Positions 41,647-50,565 of a stretch of 64,000 nucleotides of DNA are shown piece after piece. The stretch covers positions 179,498 through 243,497 of the forward strand of contig NZ_JAQQGN010000006.1 of the NCBI RefSeq assembly GCF_028550595.1, given 5' to 3'. The stretch comes from Luteimonas sp. BLCC-B24. GTDB lineage: Bacteria > Pseudomonadota > Gammaproteobacteria > Xanthomonadales > Xanthomonadaceae. The position numbers were made by a program, and so were the translations under genes. Below the pieces are notes generated by a model. That model was not told the origin of the DNA. It ran no database searches and saw nothing but the letters and a program-made list of their open reading frames with translations. Each line of letters opens with the position of its first letter. The first letter of the stretch is position 1.

Positions 41647-42587
41647 GGCGCCACATCCGCGGCGTCGGCCGGTGTGGCCGGGCCGTCCGCTACGTCGCTG
41701 CGCGTCGTCCGGCTGCCCGTGCCGGCTTCACCGGCGGACGCCACGTCGTCGCGCGCCGGAAACAACGACTGCTGCGCCGGCGCGTGTTCGAGCGCCGCGT
41801 AGTGGCGGATCAGCCGTTGCCGGCTGTCGTAGAGCGGGTCCTGCATCAGGAACGTCGCCAGCCGCGAGTGCCACGCCGGCCAGCGCACGGCGAGTGCATC
41901 CATGTCGCCGTCGGCCGGCCCGCCTTCACCACCACGCGCGACGAACGCCGTCTCGCACAGCGCATTGCGCCAACCGAGCCCGCCCATGCGCAGCGACAGG
42001 TCGATCAGCGCGGCGTACCACGAGCCGTAGCTGGACGCATCGAGGCCCCCGGCCTTGCGCCGCGCGTTGCCGCGCAGCAGCACCGCGTGCCCCACCGCCG
42101 CCGGCAGCTCCGGATGCAGCGGCGCCAGCTGCCGGCAGGCCGCCGCGAGGCGCACGCCGTCTTCGGGGGCGGCATTGATCTCGCCGATGCGCGGCCACGA
42201 GGCCGCCTCGCCGGCATTGCACCAGGGCGTGGCGGTCGCGATCGCGGCATCGCGTGCGAAGCAGGCCGACAACTGCACGAGCCATCCCGGCAGCGGGATC
42301 GCATCGGGCGCCAGCACCACCACGTCGGCATCACCGCAGGCGCGCAGCACGTCGTCCAGATGCGCGACCTCGCCGATCCCCCGCGCGCGGCAGGTGTAGT
42401 CGGCCTGCAGCGGCGTGCGCGCCAGCCAGCGCTGCACGATCGCCGCGCCGCGCGGCCCGATGCGGGCGTCGTCGGCCAGCCAGATGCGCGCGCCGGCCGG
42501 CGTGCCGGCGTCGAGCGCGGCGAGGCACGCGTCGAGCGCGTCGTCGTCGTGCCCCACCGGCAGCACCACGATCGGCCACTCAGCCAT
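41643..42587 (-). CDS. Glycosyltransferase-like protein (GT2 fold)
   Basis: This 314-aa protein resembles GT2 domains: PIVVLPVGHDDDALDACLAALDAG at the N-terminus and ADVVVLAPDAIPLPGWLVQL in the middle. The nucleotide-sugar and catalytic motifs are less clear than in its neighbour, so activity is uncertain. The Ala/Thr/Asp-rich C-terminus after residue 275 is probably disordered. It lies 26 nt after gspD and overlaps the next glycosyltransferase (ATGA), so it appears tied to the type II secretion transcript. Confidence 0.78.
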   Translation of the reverse strand: MAEWPIVVLPVGHDDDALDACLAALDAGTPAGARIWLADDARIGPRGAAIVQRWLARTPLQADYTCRARGIGEVAHLDDVLRACGDADVVVLAPDAIPLPGWLVQLSACFARDAAIATATPWCNAGEAASWPRIGEINAAPEDGVRLAAACRQLAPLHPELPAAVGHAVLLRGNARRKAGGLDASSYGSWYAALIDLSLRMGGLGWRNALCETAFVARGGEGGPADGDMDALAVRWPAWHSRLATFLMQDPLYDSRQRLIRHYAALEHAPAQQSLFPARDDVASAGEAGTGSRTTRSDVADGPATPADAADVAP

Positions 42588-42613
42588 GCGGCGAGTCCCC
42601 CTGTGCGCGCACT

Positions 42614-44863
42614 TCAGTCCTGGGGTCGGCGCAGGGGCTGCATGGCGCGGAAGCGGCGGCCGTATTCGTCGGTGAGCTGACGCGCTTCCAGCGGATCGCG
42701 CACGATGGTCGGGGTGAGCAGCACGATGACTTCGGTGCGCTCGGTGCGGGAACTCTGCCCGCCGAACAGTCCGCCAACGACGGGGATGCGGCTCAGGCCC
42801 GGCACGCCGGTCGACGTGCGCCCGACCTCGTCGCGGATCAGACCCGCCAGCATCACCGTGTCACCGGCCTGCACGGCCGCCTCGGTCTTGAGCCGCCGCG
42901 TGTCGATGCGCACGTTGCCCTGGTTGTCCGCGGTGTTCTGCGGCTGCGGGGAGCTGACCTCCTGCACGATGTCGAGAAACACCATGCCGTCGCGGGTCAC
43001 GCGCGGCCGCACCTTGAGGATGGTGCCGGTTTCCAGGTACTGCACCTGGGTGTACTGGCTGTCGCCGATGACCGGATTGAAGCTGGTCGTCGAGATCGGA
43101 ATGCTGGCGCCGACGTTGAACTCGGCCATCGCGTTGTTGCGCACGAACACCGACGGCGACTGCAGGATCTGCACATCGGTGACTTCGTCCAGCGCGCGGA
43201 TCAGCGCGGCCGCATCGCTTCTGACCAGCGTCCAGGCCGCGCCCGGCCCCGTCGCCGCGCCGCCGATCGCCGCGCCGAGCGTGCTCCAGCGGGTCGGTCC
43301 GCCCTGGCCCGGAGGCGGGAACGGCCCGATGCCGTTGTCCGTCACGCCCTGCCCGAAGTACCAGTTGACGCCGTACTGCAGCTCGCCGCTGAGCAGCACC
43401 TCGACCACCTGCGCCTCGATGTGCACCTGCGCCGGCATCACGTCGAGCCGTTCGACGACATCGCGGATCGAGCGCCAGGCGGCCGGCGACGTGCGCACCA
43501 GCAGGGTGTTGGTTTCGTCGACCGCCGACACGCCGACGCGCGCGCCCTCGACTTCCAACGTCACGCTGCTGGGGCCGTCCTGGCTGTCGTTGAGCTGCAT
43601 CTGGCCGATGTCGCCCCCGCCTGCACCACCGCGTCCGCGCCCCGTGCCACTGGTGCTGCCCAGTCCGCCCGAGCCGCTGTCGAACCCGCTCTGGCCTGCC
43701 GACTGCGCGCCGAGCCCGCCGCTGCGCAAGGTGCTGCCGGTCGCGCCCGGTGCCAGCGAGGCGCCGCCCTGCGCGCTGCTGCCGGTGCCGGCGCCGAAGA
43801 CTTCCGACAGCCGCTGGGCGAGTTCGCGCGCCTTGATGAACTTGAGTTCGTAGGAGAACAGCCGCGGTTCCTGGCCGGCGTTGTCGATGCGCTCGAGCCA
43901 CTGCTGGATCTCGCCGAGGTAATCCGCCTGCGGCGTGATCACCAGCACCGCATTGGCGCCTTCCAGCGGCATGAAGCGGAACATGCCCGACACCGGCGAT
44001 TCGCTGTCCTGGCCGAAGACCTTTTCCAGATCGGCGACCACCTGCGTGGCCTTGCCGGACTGCAGCGGGAACACGCCGACCGACATGCCCGACAGCCAGT
44101 CGACGTCGAAGATCTCGATCGTGCGCAGGTAGTTGTCGAGTTCGGAGCGGCTGCCGGAAATCGTGATGACGTTGCGCGCGTTGTCGGCGGAGACGATGGC
44201 GTTCGGACGCGCATACGGCTCGAGCACCTTCTCCATCTCGGTGGCCGAGATGTAGCGCAGCGGCACCGTGCGCACCTCGAAGCCACGCGCCGCACCGGTC
44301 CCGCCGGTGCGCGGGGCGACGGTGCCGGTGGCCAGCGCCGTGTCGGCCGGCACGATGTTGTAGCGGCCGTCGCTGTAGATCATGCGGGCGTTGTTCCAGC
44401 CCAGCACCATCTCCAGCAGACTCAGCGCCTGGGCCGGGCTCACCGGCTGCGGCGTCGCCAGGGTCACCGTGCCCTGCACCTCCGGCGCGATGACGTAGTT
44501 CTGGCCGAGCATGTCGCCGAGGATCGCCTTGGCGACCGCGTGCACGGACTCGCCCTCGAAATTGAACGAGGCCTGGCCGGTGGTGCCGCCGAGCGTGGGC
44601 GCCGGCGCGGCCGCGGCGCCGCGGTTGATCACGGTGCCGGTGCCGCGGCGGATCTGCGGGCGCGGCCGGTCCTCGTCGTCGAGCAGGACCTGGCTGCGCA
44701 CCACGGGGGCATCGGGATCGGCGGCCACGCCCGCATCGGCCGGCAACTGGGCCGAGCGGCGGATCGAAGGCGACGGCGCGGTGGCACAGCCGGCCAGCAG
44801 GGCGATGCCGGTTCCGAAGGCGATGGCACGAAGAGACGGGGATGGGGTCATCGAAGGCTTCAT
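42614..44863 (-). CDS. gspD: Type II secretion outer membrane secretin GspD (XpsD)
   Basis: GspD forms the large outer membrane pore of the type II secretion system. The 749-aa product begins with a lipoprotein-type signal (LLAGC). The N0 domain (ASFNFEGESVHAVAKAILGDMLGQNYV) and repeated N1-N3 domains follow, including a Gly/Ser-rich insert near residues 390-455. The secretin domain includes VQILQSPSVFVRNNAMAEFNVG and VPGLSRIPVVGGLFG. The start is ATG 44863; ATG 44851 four codons later is also possible. It is the last Gsp component of the operon. The lipobox suggests self-sorting or help from a pilotin not seen in this window. Confidence 0.96.
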   Translation of the reverse strand: MKPSMTPSPSLRAIAFGTGIALLAGCATAPSPSIRRSAQLPADAGVAADPDAPVVRSQVLLDDEDRPRPQIRRGTGTVINRGAAAAPAPTLGGTTGQASFNFEGESVHAVAKAILGDMLGQNYVIAPEVQGTVTLATPQPVSPAQALSLLEMVLGWNNARMIYSDGRYNIVPADTALATGTVAPRTGGTGAARGFEVRTVPLRYISATEMEKVLEPYARPNAIVSADNARNVITISGSRSELDNYLRTIEIFDVDWLSGMSVGVFPLQSGKATQVVADLEKVFGQDSESPVSGMFRFMPLEGANAVLVITPQADYLGEIQQWLERIDNAGQEPRLFSYELKFIKARELAQRLSEVFGAGTGSSAQGGASLAPGATGSTLRSGGLGAQSAGQSGFDSGSGGLGSTSGTGRGRGGAGGGDIGQMQLNDSQDGPSSVTLEVEGARVGVSAVDETNTLLVRTSPAAWRSIRDVVERLDVMPAQVHIEAQVVEVLLSGELQYGVNWYFGQGVTDNGIGPFPPPGQGGPTRWSTLGAAIGGAATGPGAAWTLVRSDAAALIRALDEVTDVQILQSPSVFVRNNAMAEFNVGASIPISTTSFNPVIGDSQYTQVQYLETGTILKVRPRVTRDGMVFLDIVQEVSSPQPQNTADNQGNVRIDTRRLKTEAAVQAGDTVMLAGLIRDEVGRTSTGVPGLSRIPVVGGLFGGQSSRTERTEVIVLLTPTIVRDPLEARQLTDEYGRRFRAMQPLRRPQD

Positions 44864-44951
44864 CGGCTGGAGTCTAGGGCCTGCGGCGCGCGAGGCGCCG
44901 TCCGCGGGGGCCTGGCGGCAGGCGAAGGCAATGGAGATACGGGGCGCGGCA

Positions 44952-45782
44952 TCACGGCGCGCCACCGGTCGCGCGCTCCTGCTGCAGCCGGGCCCGGCGC
45001 TCCTCGATCCGGCGCCGGATCGCTTCGACCTGGGCCTCGGAGGGGCCCGCAGCGTCGCCGGCGGGCGGCGCAGGCTCTGCCGTGGCAGGAGGCGGCGGCA
45101 CGGGCGCCGCCTCGGCCGTCGACGCCGCGGCGCTGCCGGGCCGCGTGGGCGGCGGCGCGCGCGGCGCGCCCTGCGGCGACGCCGGCGCGGCGCGATTCCG
45201 GCCGGTCGCGCCGCTTTCGGCCTGGACGCGCTCGGGCGCCGTGGCGACCGGCGTCCGCATCGGCGTCGGTGGCTGTCCGCCCACTCCGTCGTAAACGCGC
45301 AGTTCCAGCGTCCGCGGGCCCTCCGGACCGATGAAGACCGCACTGCGCGCGTCCACCGAGTCGAGCGCCCAGTTCGAGGCTTCCGGCGGCGCCTCGCCGA
45401 CCCGCAGGCGGATCGAGTCGCCGCCGCCCGCAGGCTGCAGGATCGCCATCGCGAAATCGGGCGTGCGCAGCACGCTGGTCAGCACGTAATCGAAGCCCGC
45501 CGACGCGCCTTCACCGGCGTCGTTGGGATCGATGAAGAAGGGATGCGGCCGCCGGTCCCCGGAAAACAGCGGACGGGACGCGACCTCGGAATAGCGCGAC
45601 AGCGGCGGCGCGGCCTCCGGTGCCGGCATCGCGGCCGCGATCGGCGCCGCCACTTCGCCGTCGTCGCCGATCGCCCCGATACGCCCGCCGAGGCCCGCCA
45701 GGGCCAGCCCCCAGACCACCAGCGCCCAGCCCGCGACCGCCGCGGCCAGCCAGGTACGCGCATTGGCCGTCTCAATCCGCAT
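44952..45782 (-). CDS. gspC: GspC-like inner membrane linker (XpsN-type)
   Basis: This 276-aa protein has one N-terminal membrane helix (about residues 11-31). An HR-like periplasmic domain (about 90-160) contains FDYVLTSVLRTPDF and VFIGPEGPRTLELRVYDG. A long Pro/Ala-rich C-terminus ends in a charged coiled coil (EAQVEAIRRRIEERRARLQ). In Xanthomonas the protein at this position, XpsN, does the job of GspC by linking the inner membrane platform to the secretin. There is no PDZ domain. It overlaps gspM by 11 nt and lies 88 nt before gspD. Confidence 0.85.
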   Translation of the reverse strand: MRIETANARTWLAAAVAGWALVVWGLALAGLGGRIGAIGDDGEVAAPIAAAMPAPEAAPPLSRYSEVASRPLFSGDRRPHPFFIDPNDAGEGASAGFDYVLTSVLRTPDFAMAILQPAGGGDSIRLRVGEAPPEASNWALDSVDARSAVFIGPEGPRTLELRVYDGVGGQPPTPMRTPVATAPERVQAESGATGRNRAAPASPQGAPRAPPPTRPGSAAASTAEAAPVPPPPATAEPAPPAGDAAGPSEAQVEAIRRRIEERRARLQQERATGGAP

Positions 45783-46440
45783 CGCGCCCTCCGCCCGGTG
45801 CCGTCGACGGACCGGCGCGCGTCGCGCCCGCGGGCGGCAGCACGTAGCCCGACAGGTCGAAGCTCACGTCGACCCCGCCGCTGGCCGTGCCCGCGGCCAC
45901 CGTGTGGCGCTGGCTGAGGATGTTGAGATTGTCGACGAACAGCCGCGGCGTGCCGGTTTCCAGCGAATGCAGGACCGCCGCCAGTTCCGGATTGCCGCAG
46001 CGCAGGCGGACCTGCACGCTCGCGCGCGGATAGCGCTCGGCGCGCCCTCCGGTCATCGGCGAGCGGTTGCTGATCGCGCAGCTGCGGTTGCCGGGGCTGG
46101 CCTCGAGCACCGCCTGCTCCAGACGCTGTACCAGCGCCGCGGTCGCCAGCTCGACGCTGGCCTGGGGCATGAAACCGGGCATGGCCGCCATCGCGTCCCG
46201 GGCCTGATCGAGCGCCGCGCGGACCTCGGGCGCCTGGTCCAGCTCGCGGCGCACGCGCAGCTCGCGTTCCTGCAGGGTGTCGATGCGCTCGCCCAGCGCG
46301 CGCATCGGCCGGGTGAACCAGGGATGCACCAGCAGCAGGTAGGCCGTCAGCACGGCGCCCACGAGCAGCCCCAGCGCCAGCCAGCGATCACGCGCGCGCA
46401 CGGGATCAACGGACCGGCGCACGGGCGGCCTCCTGTGCAT
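45772..46440 (-). CDS. gspM: Type II secretion protein GspM
   Basis: GspM is a bitopic inner membrane protein that pairs with GspL. The 222-aa product has one transmembrane helix (about residues 22-42), a coiled-coil (about 48-82) and a small ferredoxin-like periplasmic domain. It lies in the canonical L-M-C order and overlaps gspL by 35 nt. Confidence 0.88.
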   Translation of the reverse strand: MHRRPPVRRSVDPVRARDRWLALGLLVGAVLTAYLLLVHPWFTRPMRALGERIDTLQERELRVRRELDQAPEVRAALDQARDAMAAMPGFMPQASVELATAALVQRLEQAVLEASPGNRSCAISNRSPMTGGRAERYPRASVQVRLRCGNPELAAVLHSLETGTPRLFVDNLNILSQRHTVAAGTASGGVDVSFDLSGYVLPPAGATRAGPSTAPGGGRDAD

Positions 46441-47572
46441 CGGCCGCGGGCGGCACGAGTTCGGCGGTCAGGGTGAAGCGGTCGGCACGCGAGCGCGGAT
46501 CGTTCTGCAACGCTCCCGCGAGCGCCGGCGAGCGCCACAGCGTCGAGCCCTCGAGGTAGCCGACCAGGGCCGAGGCCTCGGTGCTGAGCCCGATCAGCAG
46601 CACGCGATCCCCCTCGATCGCGGCCTTCTCGAGCGAGGTGGAATCGGGCAGGCGCCGCGCGAGTTCGTCGAGCACGGCCACGGTCGTCGGGCGCGCGGCA
46701 CGCTGCGCCTGCAGAAAGGCCATGCCCTCGCGCAGATCGGTGAGCTGCTGGCGTTGCGCCGATGCGGCGCGGGCGCGCGTGGCTTCGGCCTCGACCCGCG
46801 CCTCCAGCGCATCCGCCGCCGCCGTGCGGTTCTCGCGGATCTGCCACAGCGCGAATGCGGTGAACAGCACGGCGACCGCCGCGAGCAGCCACTGGTAGCG
46901 GCGCTGCGGGTCCTCGCGCCGGCGCGCGTCGCCGATCAGGTTGACGCCCAAGGGACCGTCCGCGCTGTCGAGGTCCACGCCAGCGAGCGTCGGTACCAGC
47001 GGGCCCAGCGCCGCGAGCCGGGCATCGAGCACTGCGCGCGGCACCACCACCAGTTCGACGTCCAGCTGGCCGTCGCTGCGCCGACCGAGCAGGCGATGGT
47101 CGTAGCGCACATCGGCGGACGCGAACGGGGTCTGCCGGTCGATCTCGAAGCCGAGCACGTCGCGCAGGCGGTCGGCGGCCGCCGCGGGCAGCACGAGCTG
47201 CCGGCGCAGGCCGGCATCGGCCGGCAACAGCAACCAGCGCGGCACTTCGGCCACGCGCGGCGTCAGCAGCGCGGCCAGAGGGTCCGTTTCTGCACCCGCC
47301 AGCGAGGCCACCGGAACCTGGGCGAGTGCACGCGTGTCGCCGCCTTCGTGCAGCGACAGCGCGACGTTGCCGTCGCCTGCGTGCTGCACCAGCAGCCGGC
47401 GGCCGGCGAGGCCGAAGAGTTCGCGCACGCGCACCGGCAACCAGGTCGCCAGCGCAGCGCCCCACCAGTGCAGTCCGCTGCGGATGCGCAGCCGAAGCGG
47501 GCCGTCCGCGCGCCAGCCGCGACGGCGGCCGGACGTCGCGTCGCCGGTCGATACAGGTGTCGCGGACATCAT
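46406..47572 (-). CDS. gspL: Type II secretion protein GspL
   Basis: GspL recruits the ATPase GspE to the inner membrane. The 388-aa product has a cytoplasmic actin-like domain with QHAGDGNVALSLHEGG and VLGFEIDRQTPFASADVRYDH, a transmembrane helix near residues 236-254, and a periplasmic ferredoxin-like domain. ATG 47572 overlaps the gspK stop (ATGATG). It also overlaps the gspM start. Confidence 0.92.
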   Translation of the reverse strand: MMSATPVSTGDATSGRRRGWRADGPLRLRIRSGLHWWGAALATWLPVRVRELFGLAGRRLLVQHAGDGNVALSLHEGGDTRALAQVPVASLAGAETDPLAALLTPRVAEVPRWLLLPADAGLRRQLVLPAAAADRLRDVLGFEIDRQTPFASADVRYDHRLLGRRSDGQLDVELVVVPRAVLDARLAALGPLVPTLAGVDLDSADGPLGVNLIGDARRREDPQRRYQWLLAAVAVLFTAFALWQIRENRTAAADALEARVEAEATRARAASAQRQQLTDLREGMAFLQAQRAARPTTVAVLDELARRLPDSTSLEKAAIEGDRVLLIGLSTEASALVGYLEGSTLWRSPALAGALQNDPRSRADRFTLTAELVPPAADAQEAARAPVR

Positions 47573-48420
47573 CGTGGTGACGCTCCCTCCTCCCAACGCA
47601 GCACGCTGTAGGCCGTGCCCGGGACGGCGCCTCCGCCGGTCCTCACGACTGCCCGCAAACGCGCGCTCCGGCCCTCCTCCAGGCGCGCACGACTGTCGAT
47701 ACTATACGTGCCGCTGCCACTGCCCAGCAGCGCGCCGGCACGCTGCGCCGCGCCGGCCGCGCGTGCCTCGAGCACGGGATCGGCGTCCACGCCCATCGCC
47801 TGCAGCACCTCGGCGGCGGCGAATTGCGGATCCGGGGCCGGCAGGCGGCTGTAGATCGTCAGATGCGGCGCCAGCACCTCGAACAGCGCGGGCGTCATGC
47901 CCAGCACCTGCTCGACTTCGGCGACGCTCTCGAACAGCGCGTTCTTGGCCCCGTACGGGCGTCCGGCGGCGGCGTAATCGGCGGACTCGGCGCCGCCCGC
48001 CACCTGCACGAAATCATCGCCGTCGCGCCAGTCGACGATGGCGCCGGCCACGCGCACGGCGGCGTCCTGGTCCGCGCCGACCGCGCGTGCCAGCGCGGCC
48101 AGCAGCTCGCCGTCGGCCGCATTGAGATCCACCTTGCCGGTCTCGTCGACGATGCGCAGTTCCACCTCGGCATCGTGGAACCGCCATGCATACGGTCGGC
48201 CGTCGGGCTGCCACTGCAGGGTGGGATCCGAGGACGCGAGACGCGTCAGCGCGTATTCGAGACCGGCCCGTGCGGCCTGATCGGCGACGAGGCCGCGGCT
48301 CACCAGACGGCCCTGCTGATTTTCGATCCGCGCGGTCAGCGCGAACGCGCCGACCAGGGCCGCGAGCAGCGTGATCAGCCACAGCACCAGCAGCAGGGCC
48401 GCACCGCGCATCGTGTTCAC
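47569..48420 (-). CDS. gspK: Type II secretion minor pseudopilin GspK
   Basis: GspK caps the pseudopilus tip. The 283-aa product has an N-terminal prepilin-like helix (GAALLLVLWLITLLAALVG) and a larger globular domain with the characteristic KVDLNAADGELLAAL and LAPHLTIYS segments. GTG 48420 overlaps the gspJ stop (GTGA); ATG 48411 is an alternative. The glutamate at position +5 of mature pseudopilins is missing, which is typical of GspK. Confidence 0.93.
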   Translation of the reverse strand: MNTMRGAALLLVLWLITLLAALVGAFALTARIENQQGRLVSRGLVADQAARAGLEYALTRLASSDPTLQWQPDGRPYAWRFHDAEVELRIVDETGKVDLNAADGELLAALARAVGADQDAAVRVAGAIVDWRDGDDFVQVAGGAESADYAAAGRPYGAKNALFESVAEVEQVLGMTPALFEVLAPHLTIYSRLPAPDPQFAAAEVLQAMGVDADPVLEARAAGAAQRAGALLGSGSGTYSIDSRARLEEGRSARLRAVVRTGGGAVPGTAYSVLRWEEGASPR

Positions 48421-49058
48421 GGCAGCGGCTCCGGTGCGGTCGGCTGACCGGTACCCTGCGGCAACGTCACCAGCACGGGCGGCCATGCGCCGTCGCCTGC
48501 GGTAGCCAGCGTGATCTCGACCTGAAGCGGCAGCGCCGCCGGGCCCCAGCGGTCCTGCCAGTCACCGAGCGCGCCGGTCTCGTCGAAGCCGCGGTAGCGG
48601 AAGCGCACCGCATCGAGCCCCTCGACGAGGGCCTCGGGCGGGCGCGGATCATCGGCCTCGATCGTGCGCCCGGTCATCACCAGGCCGAACGCGACGGTGA
48701 GGCGCTGGCGGCCGTCCACCTCGTCCACCGCGATGTCGTGCAGGTGCGGGCCGCCCTGGCCCAGATAATTGGGCAGGTCCGCCACGAAGCGCAGACGCGC
48801 CGGCTCGCCGATGAACAGCTGCGGCTGGCCGCTGGTGTCGTCGGTGGCGAATGCGATCTGCTGCGCCGAGGCGATGCGCCGGCGCAGGAAGCCCTCGACC
48901 GCGCGCATGCGTTCGCTGCGCTGGGCGAGCGCCTCGCCGCGCTCGACGGTCACCGACGCCGCGCGCAGCGTCGTCAGGGCCAGCGCCAGGCCGGCGGCCA
49001 GCAGCACCGTGGCCAGCAGCACTTCGATCAGCGTGAAGCCGCCTGCGCGCCGGCTCAT
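48417..49058 (-). CDS. gspJ: Type II secretion minor pseudopilin GspJ
   Basis: This is a 213-aa type-IV-prepilin-like protein. The N-terminus RAGGFTLIEVLLATVLLAAG shows the prepilin peptidase cleavage site (G/F) and Glu at +5. The rest is a globular domain typical of the pseudopilus tip. ATG 49058 and the stop both overlap neighbours (ATGA, GTGA). Confidence 0.93.
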   Translation of the reverse strand: MSRRAGGFTLIEVLLATVLLAAGLALALTTLRAASVTVERGEALAQRSERMRAVEGFLRRRIASAQQIAFATDDTSGQPQLFIGEPARLRFVADLPNYLGQGGPHLHDIAVDEVDGRQRLTVAFGLVMTGRTIEADDPRPPEALVEGLDAVRFRYRGFDETGALGDWQDRWGPAALPLQVEITLATAGDGAWPPVLVTLPQGTGQPTAPEPLP

Positions 49059-49504
49059 GGCTGCACCATCATTGCGGCATCGGGCGCGCGCAGGCGCAGC
49101 GTCTGGAGACGCAGGCGTTCGCGCGGGCCGGCCTCGCCCCAGTCCACCGCGAGGGTGAGTTCGAACAGGCCACCGCCGTCGGGCGCGGCCAGCGCGGGCG
49201 GCGCGTCGGGATCGACGAACGGAACGATCTCCAGCGTCCAGCGGTAGCGGCCGTCCTCGAACGTGCCCGCCGACCGCCCCGGCGCGATCGGCACCGCGAT
49301 GCCGACATCGTCGAGCAGCGAGCGCGCATGCAGCGCCGCGCGCCCGGATTCCGCCGCCCAGCGCACCTGGCGTGTGCCGTTGGACAGCGTGCCGAGCAGC
49401 AGCATCAGCCCGAGCCCCAGCACCGCGAACGCGACGATGACCTCGATCAGCGTGTAACCCCGCTGGCGGCCGATGCCCTGCCGCGACGCGAGCCCGGCCC
49501 TCAT
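49055..49504 (-). CDS. gspI: Type II secretion minor pseudopilin GspI
   Basis: This is a 149-aa minor pseudopilin with an N-terminal RGYTLIEVIVAFAVLGLGLML helix and conserved Glu at +5. A short globular part ends with LRLQTLRLRAPD. It forms the tip with GspJ and GspK in the family. It overlaps gspH and gspJ by 4 nt each. Confidence 0.92.
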   Translation of the reverse strand: MRAGLASRQGIGRQRGYTLIEVIVAFAVLGLGLMLLLGTLSNGTRQVRWAAESGRAALHARSLLDDVGIAVPIAPGRSAGTFEDGRYRWTLEIVPFVDPDAPPALAAPDGGGLFELTLAVDWGEAGPRERLRLQTLRLRAPDAAMMVQP

Positions 49505-49965
49505 GGCGGCGCGCCCGCGCGCGCCAGCCGCACCTCGCCGGTCAGCCAGGCCACGTCGATCTGCCAGGCCGCGCTGCGCAGCAGCACGCGGATCCGTCCG
49601 CCCGTCGCCGCGCCGTCGGCGAAGAACACGATCGCGCCTGCGTCCGCCGAGTCCTGGGCCTCGCGCGCGCCGGTGAACTCGATCTCCAGTGCGTCGGGAA
49701 TGGTGCCGTGCCGCCCGTTGGGGGCGCGCCAGGTGCGGGCGACCGGATCGAGGGCGAAGCGTTGCGGCTCACCGGTGGTGATGGCCTGCGCGCGGGTGTA
49801 GCGCAGCTGCGCGGCGAGTTCCTTCGCGGTCGACTGCATCGCGATGCGCTCGAAACCGCCGCCCATCGCAGCCGCCGCCAGCACTCCGGTCACCGCGATC
49901 AGTCCGACGACCAGCAGCACTTCCAGCAGCGAAAACCCACGAATCCTGGCGGCTGGTGGCGACAT
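49501..49965 (-). CDS. gspH: Type II secretion minor pseudopilin GspH
   Basis: This is a 154-aa protein with the prepilin signature RGFSLLEVLLVVGLIAVTG (Glu at +5). The domain contains AAQLRYTRAQAITTGEPQRF and VFFADGAATGG, the GspH/FimT-type pattern. ATG 49965 is preferred to an upstream start that would add an Arg-rich extension. It lies 101 nt after gspG. Confidence 0.92.
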   Translation of the reverse strand: MSPPAARIRGFSLLEVLLVVGLIAVTGVLAAAAMGGGFERIAMQSTAKELAAQLRYTRAQAITTGEPQRFALDPVARTWRAPNGRHGTIPDALEIEFTGAREAQDSADAGAIVFFADGAATGGRIRVLLRSAAWQIDVAWLTGEVRLARAGAPP

Positions 49966-50066
49966 CGGACGCGATGATTTCCGGAGCGTGGAACGAGCCC
50001 GGAATCTAGCATCTCCACGCTGGCTCACCGCGCCGTCCCCGCGCGGATGCGCGCGCGCCGCGCGGC

Positions 50067-50504
50067 TTATTCGTAGCGGATGTCGGCGTCGACGCTGTCG
50101 CCGCCCGGCTTGCGATCCGCGCCGAAACTCACGATCTCGAACGGCTGGCGCTCGCCCGGCGCGCGGTACTCGTAGGGCGTGTTCCAGGGGTCGCGCAGCT
50201 CGGCCTCTTTCGCGTACGGCCCCAGCCAGCCGCCGGCATCGCCGGGCTGCACGACCAGATCGCCGAGGGCATTCGGCAGGCGACCGGTGTCCATCTCGAA
50301 CTGGTGCACCTTCTCGGCCAGCGTCTGCACCTGGGCCTTGGCGAGGTTCACCCGCGCGCGATCACCGCCACCGAGGATGCGGGTGGCCGCGAACGCGACG
50401 ATGCCGCCGATCAGCACCACGACCAGGATGATCTCGATCAGGCTGAAGCCGCCCTGCGCCGCGCGCGGGGAGCCGGGAGAACGCGAGCGGAGCATGGACT
50501 GCAT
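50067..50504 (-). CDS. gspG: Type II secretion major pseudopilin GspG
   Basis: GspG is the main subunit of the pseudopilus. The 145-aa product has QGGFSLIEIILVVVLIGGIVA at the N-terminus with Glu at +5 and a class III cleavage site. The C-terminal LRDPWNTPYEYRAPG and FGADRKPGGD blocks are the family calcium-binding region. The prepilin peptidase is not encoded in this window. Confidence 0.96.
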   Translation of the reverse strand: MQSMLRSRSPGSPRAAQGGFSLIEIILVVVLIGGIVAFAATRILGGGDRARVNLAKAQVQTLAEKVHQFEMDTGRLPNALGDLVVQPGDAGGWLGPYAKEAELRDPWNTPYEYRAPGERQPFEIVSFGADRKPGGDSVDADIRYE

Positions 50505-50565
50505 CGGGACGGCCTCGTTCGGGGGAATGACGCGATTGTAGGACGGCTGACCGGATCAAGCTGCT

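Noticed and set aside
42254..45334. 1026-codon plus-strand open frame opposite gspD
   Set aside because: It is an Arg/Ala/Gly-rich shadow of the real gspD on the minus strand.
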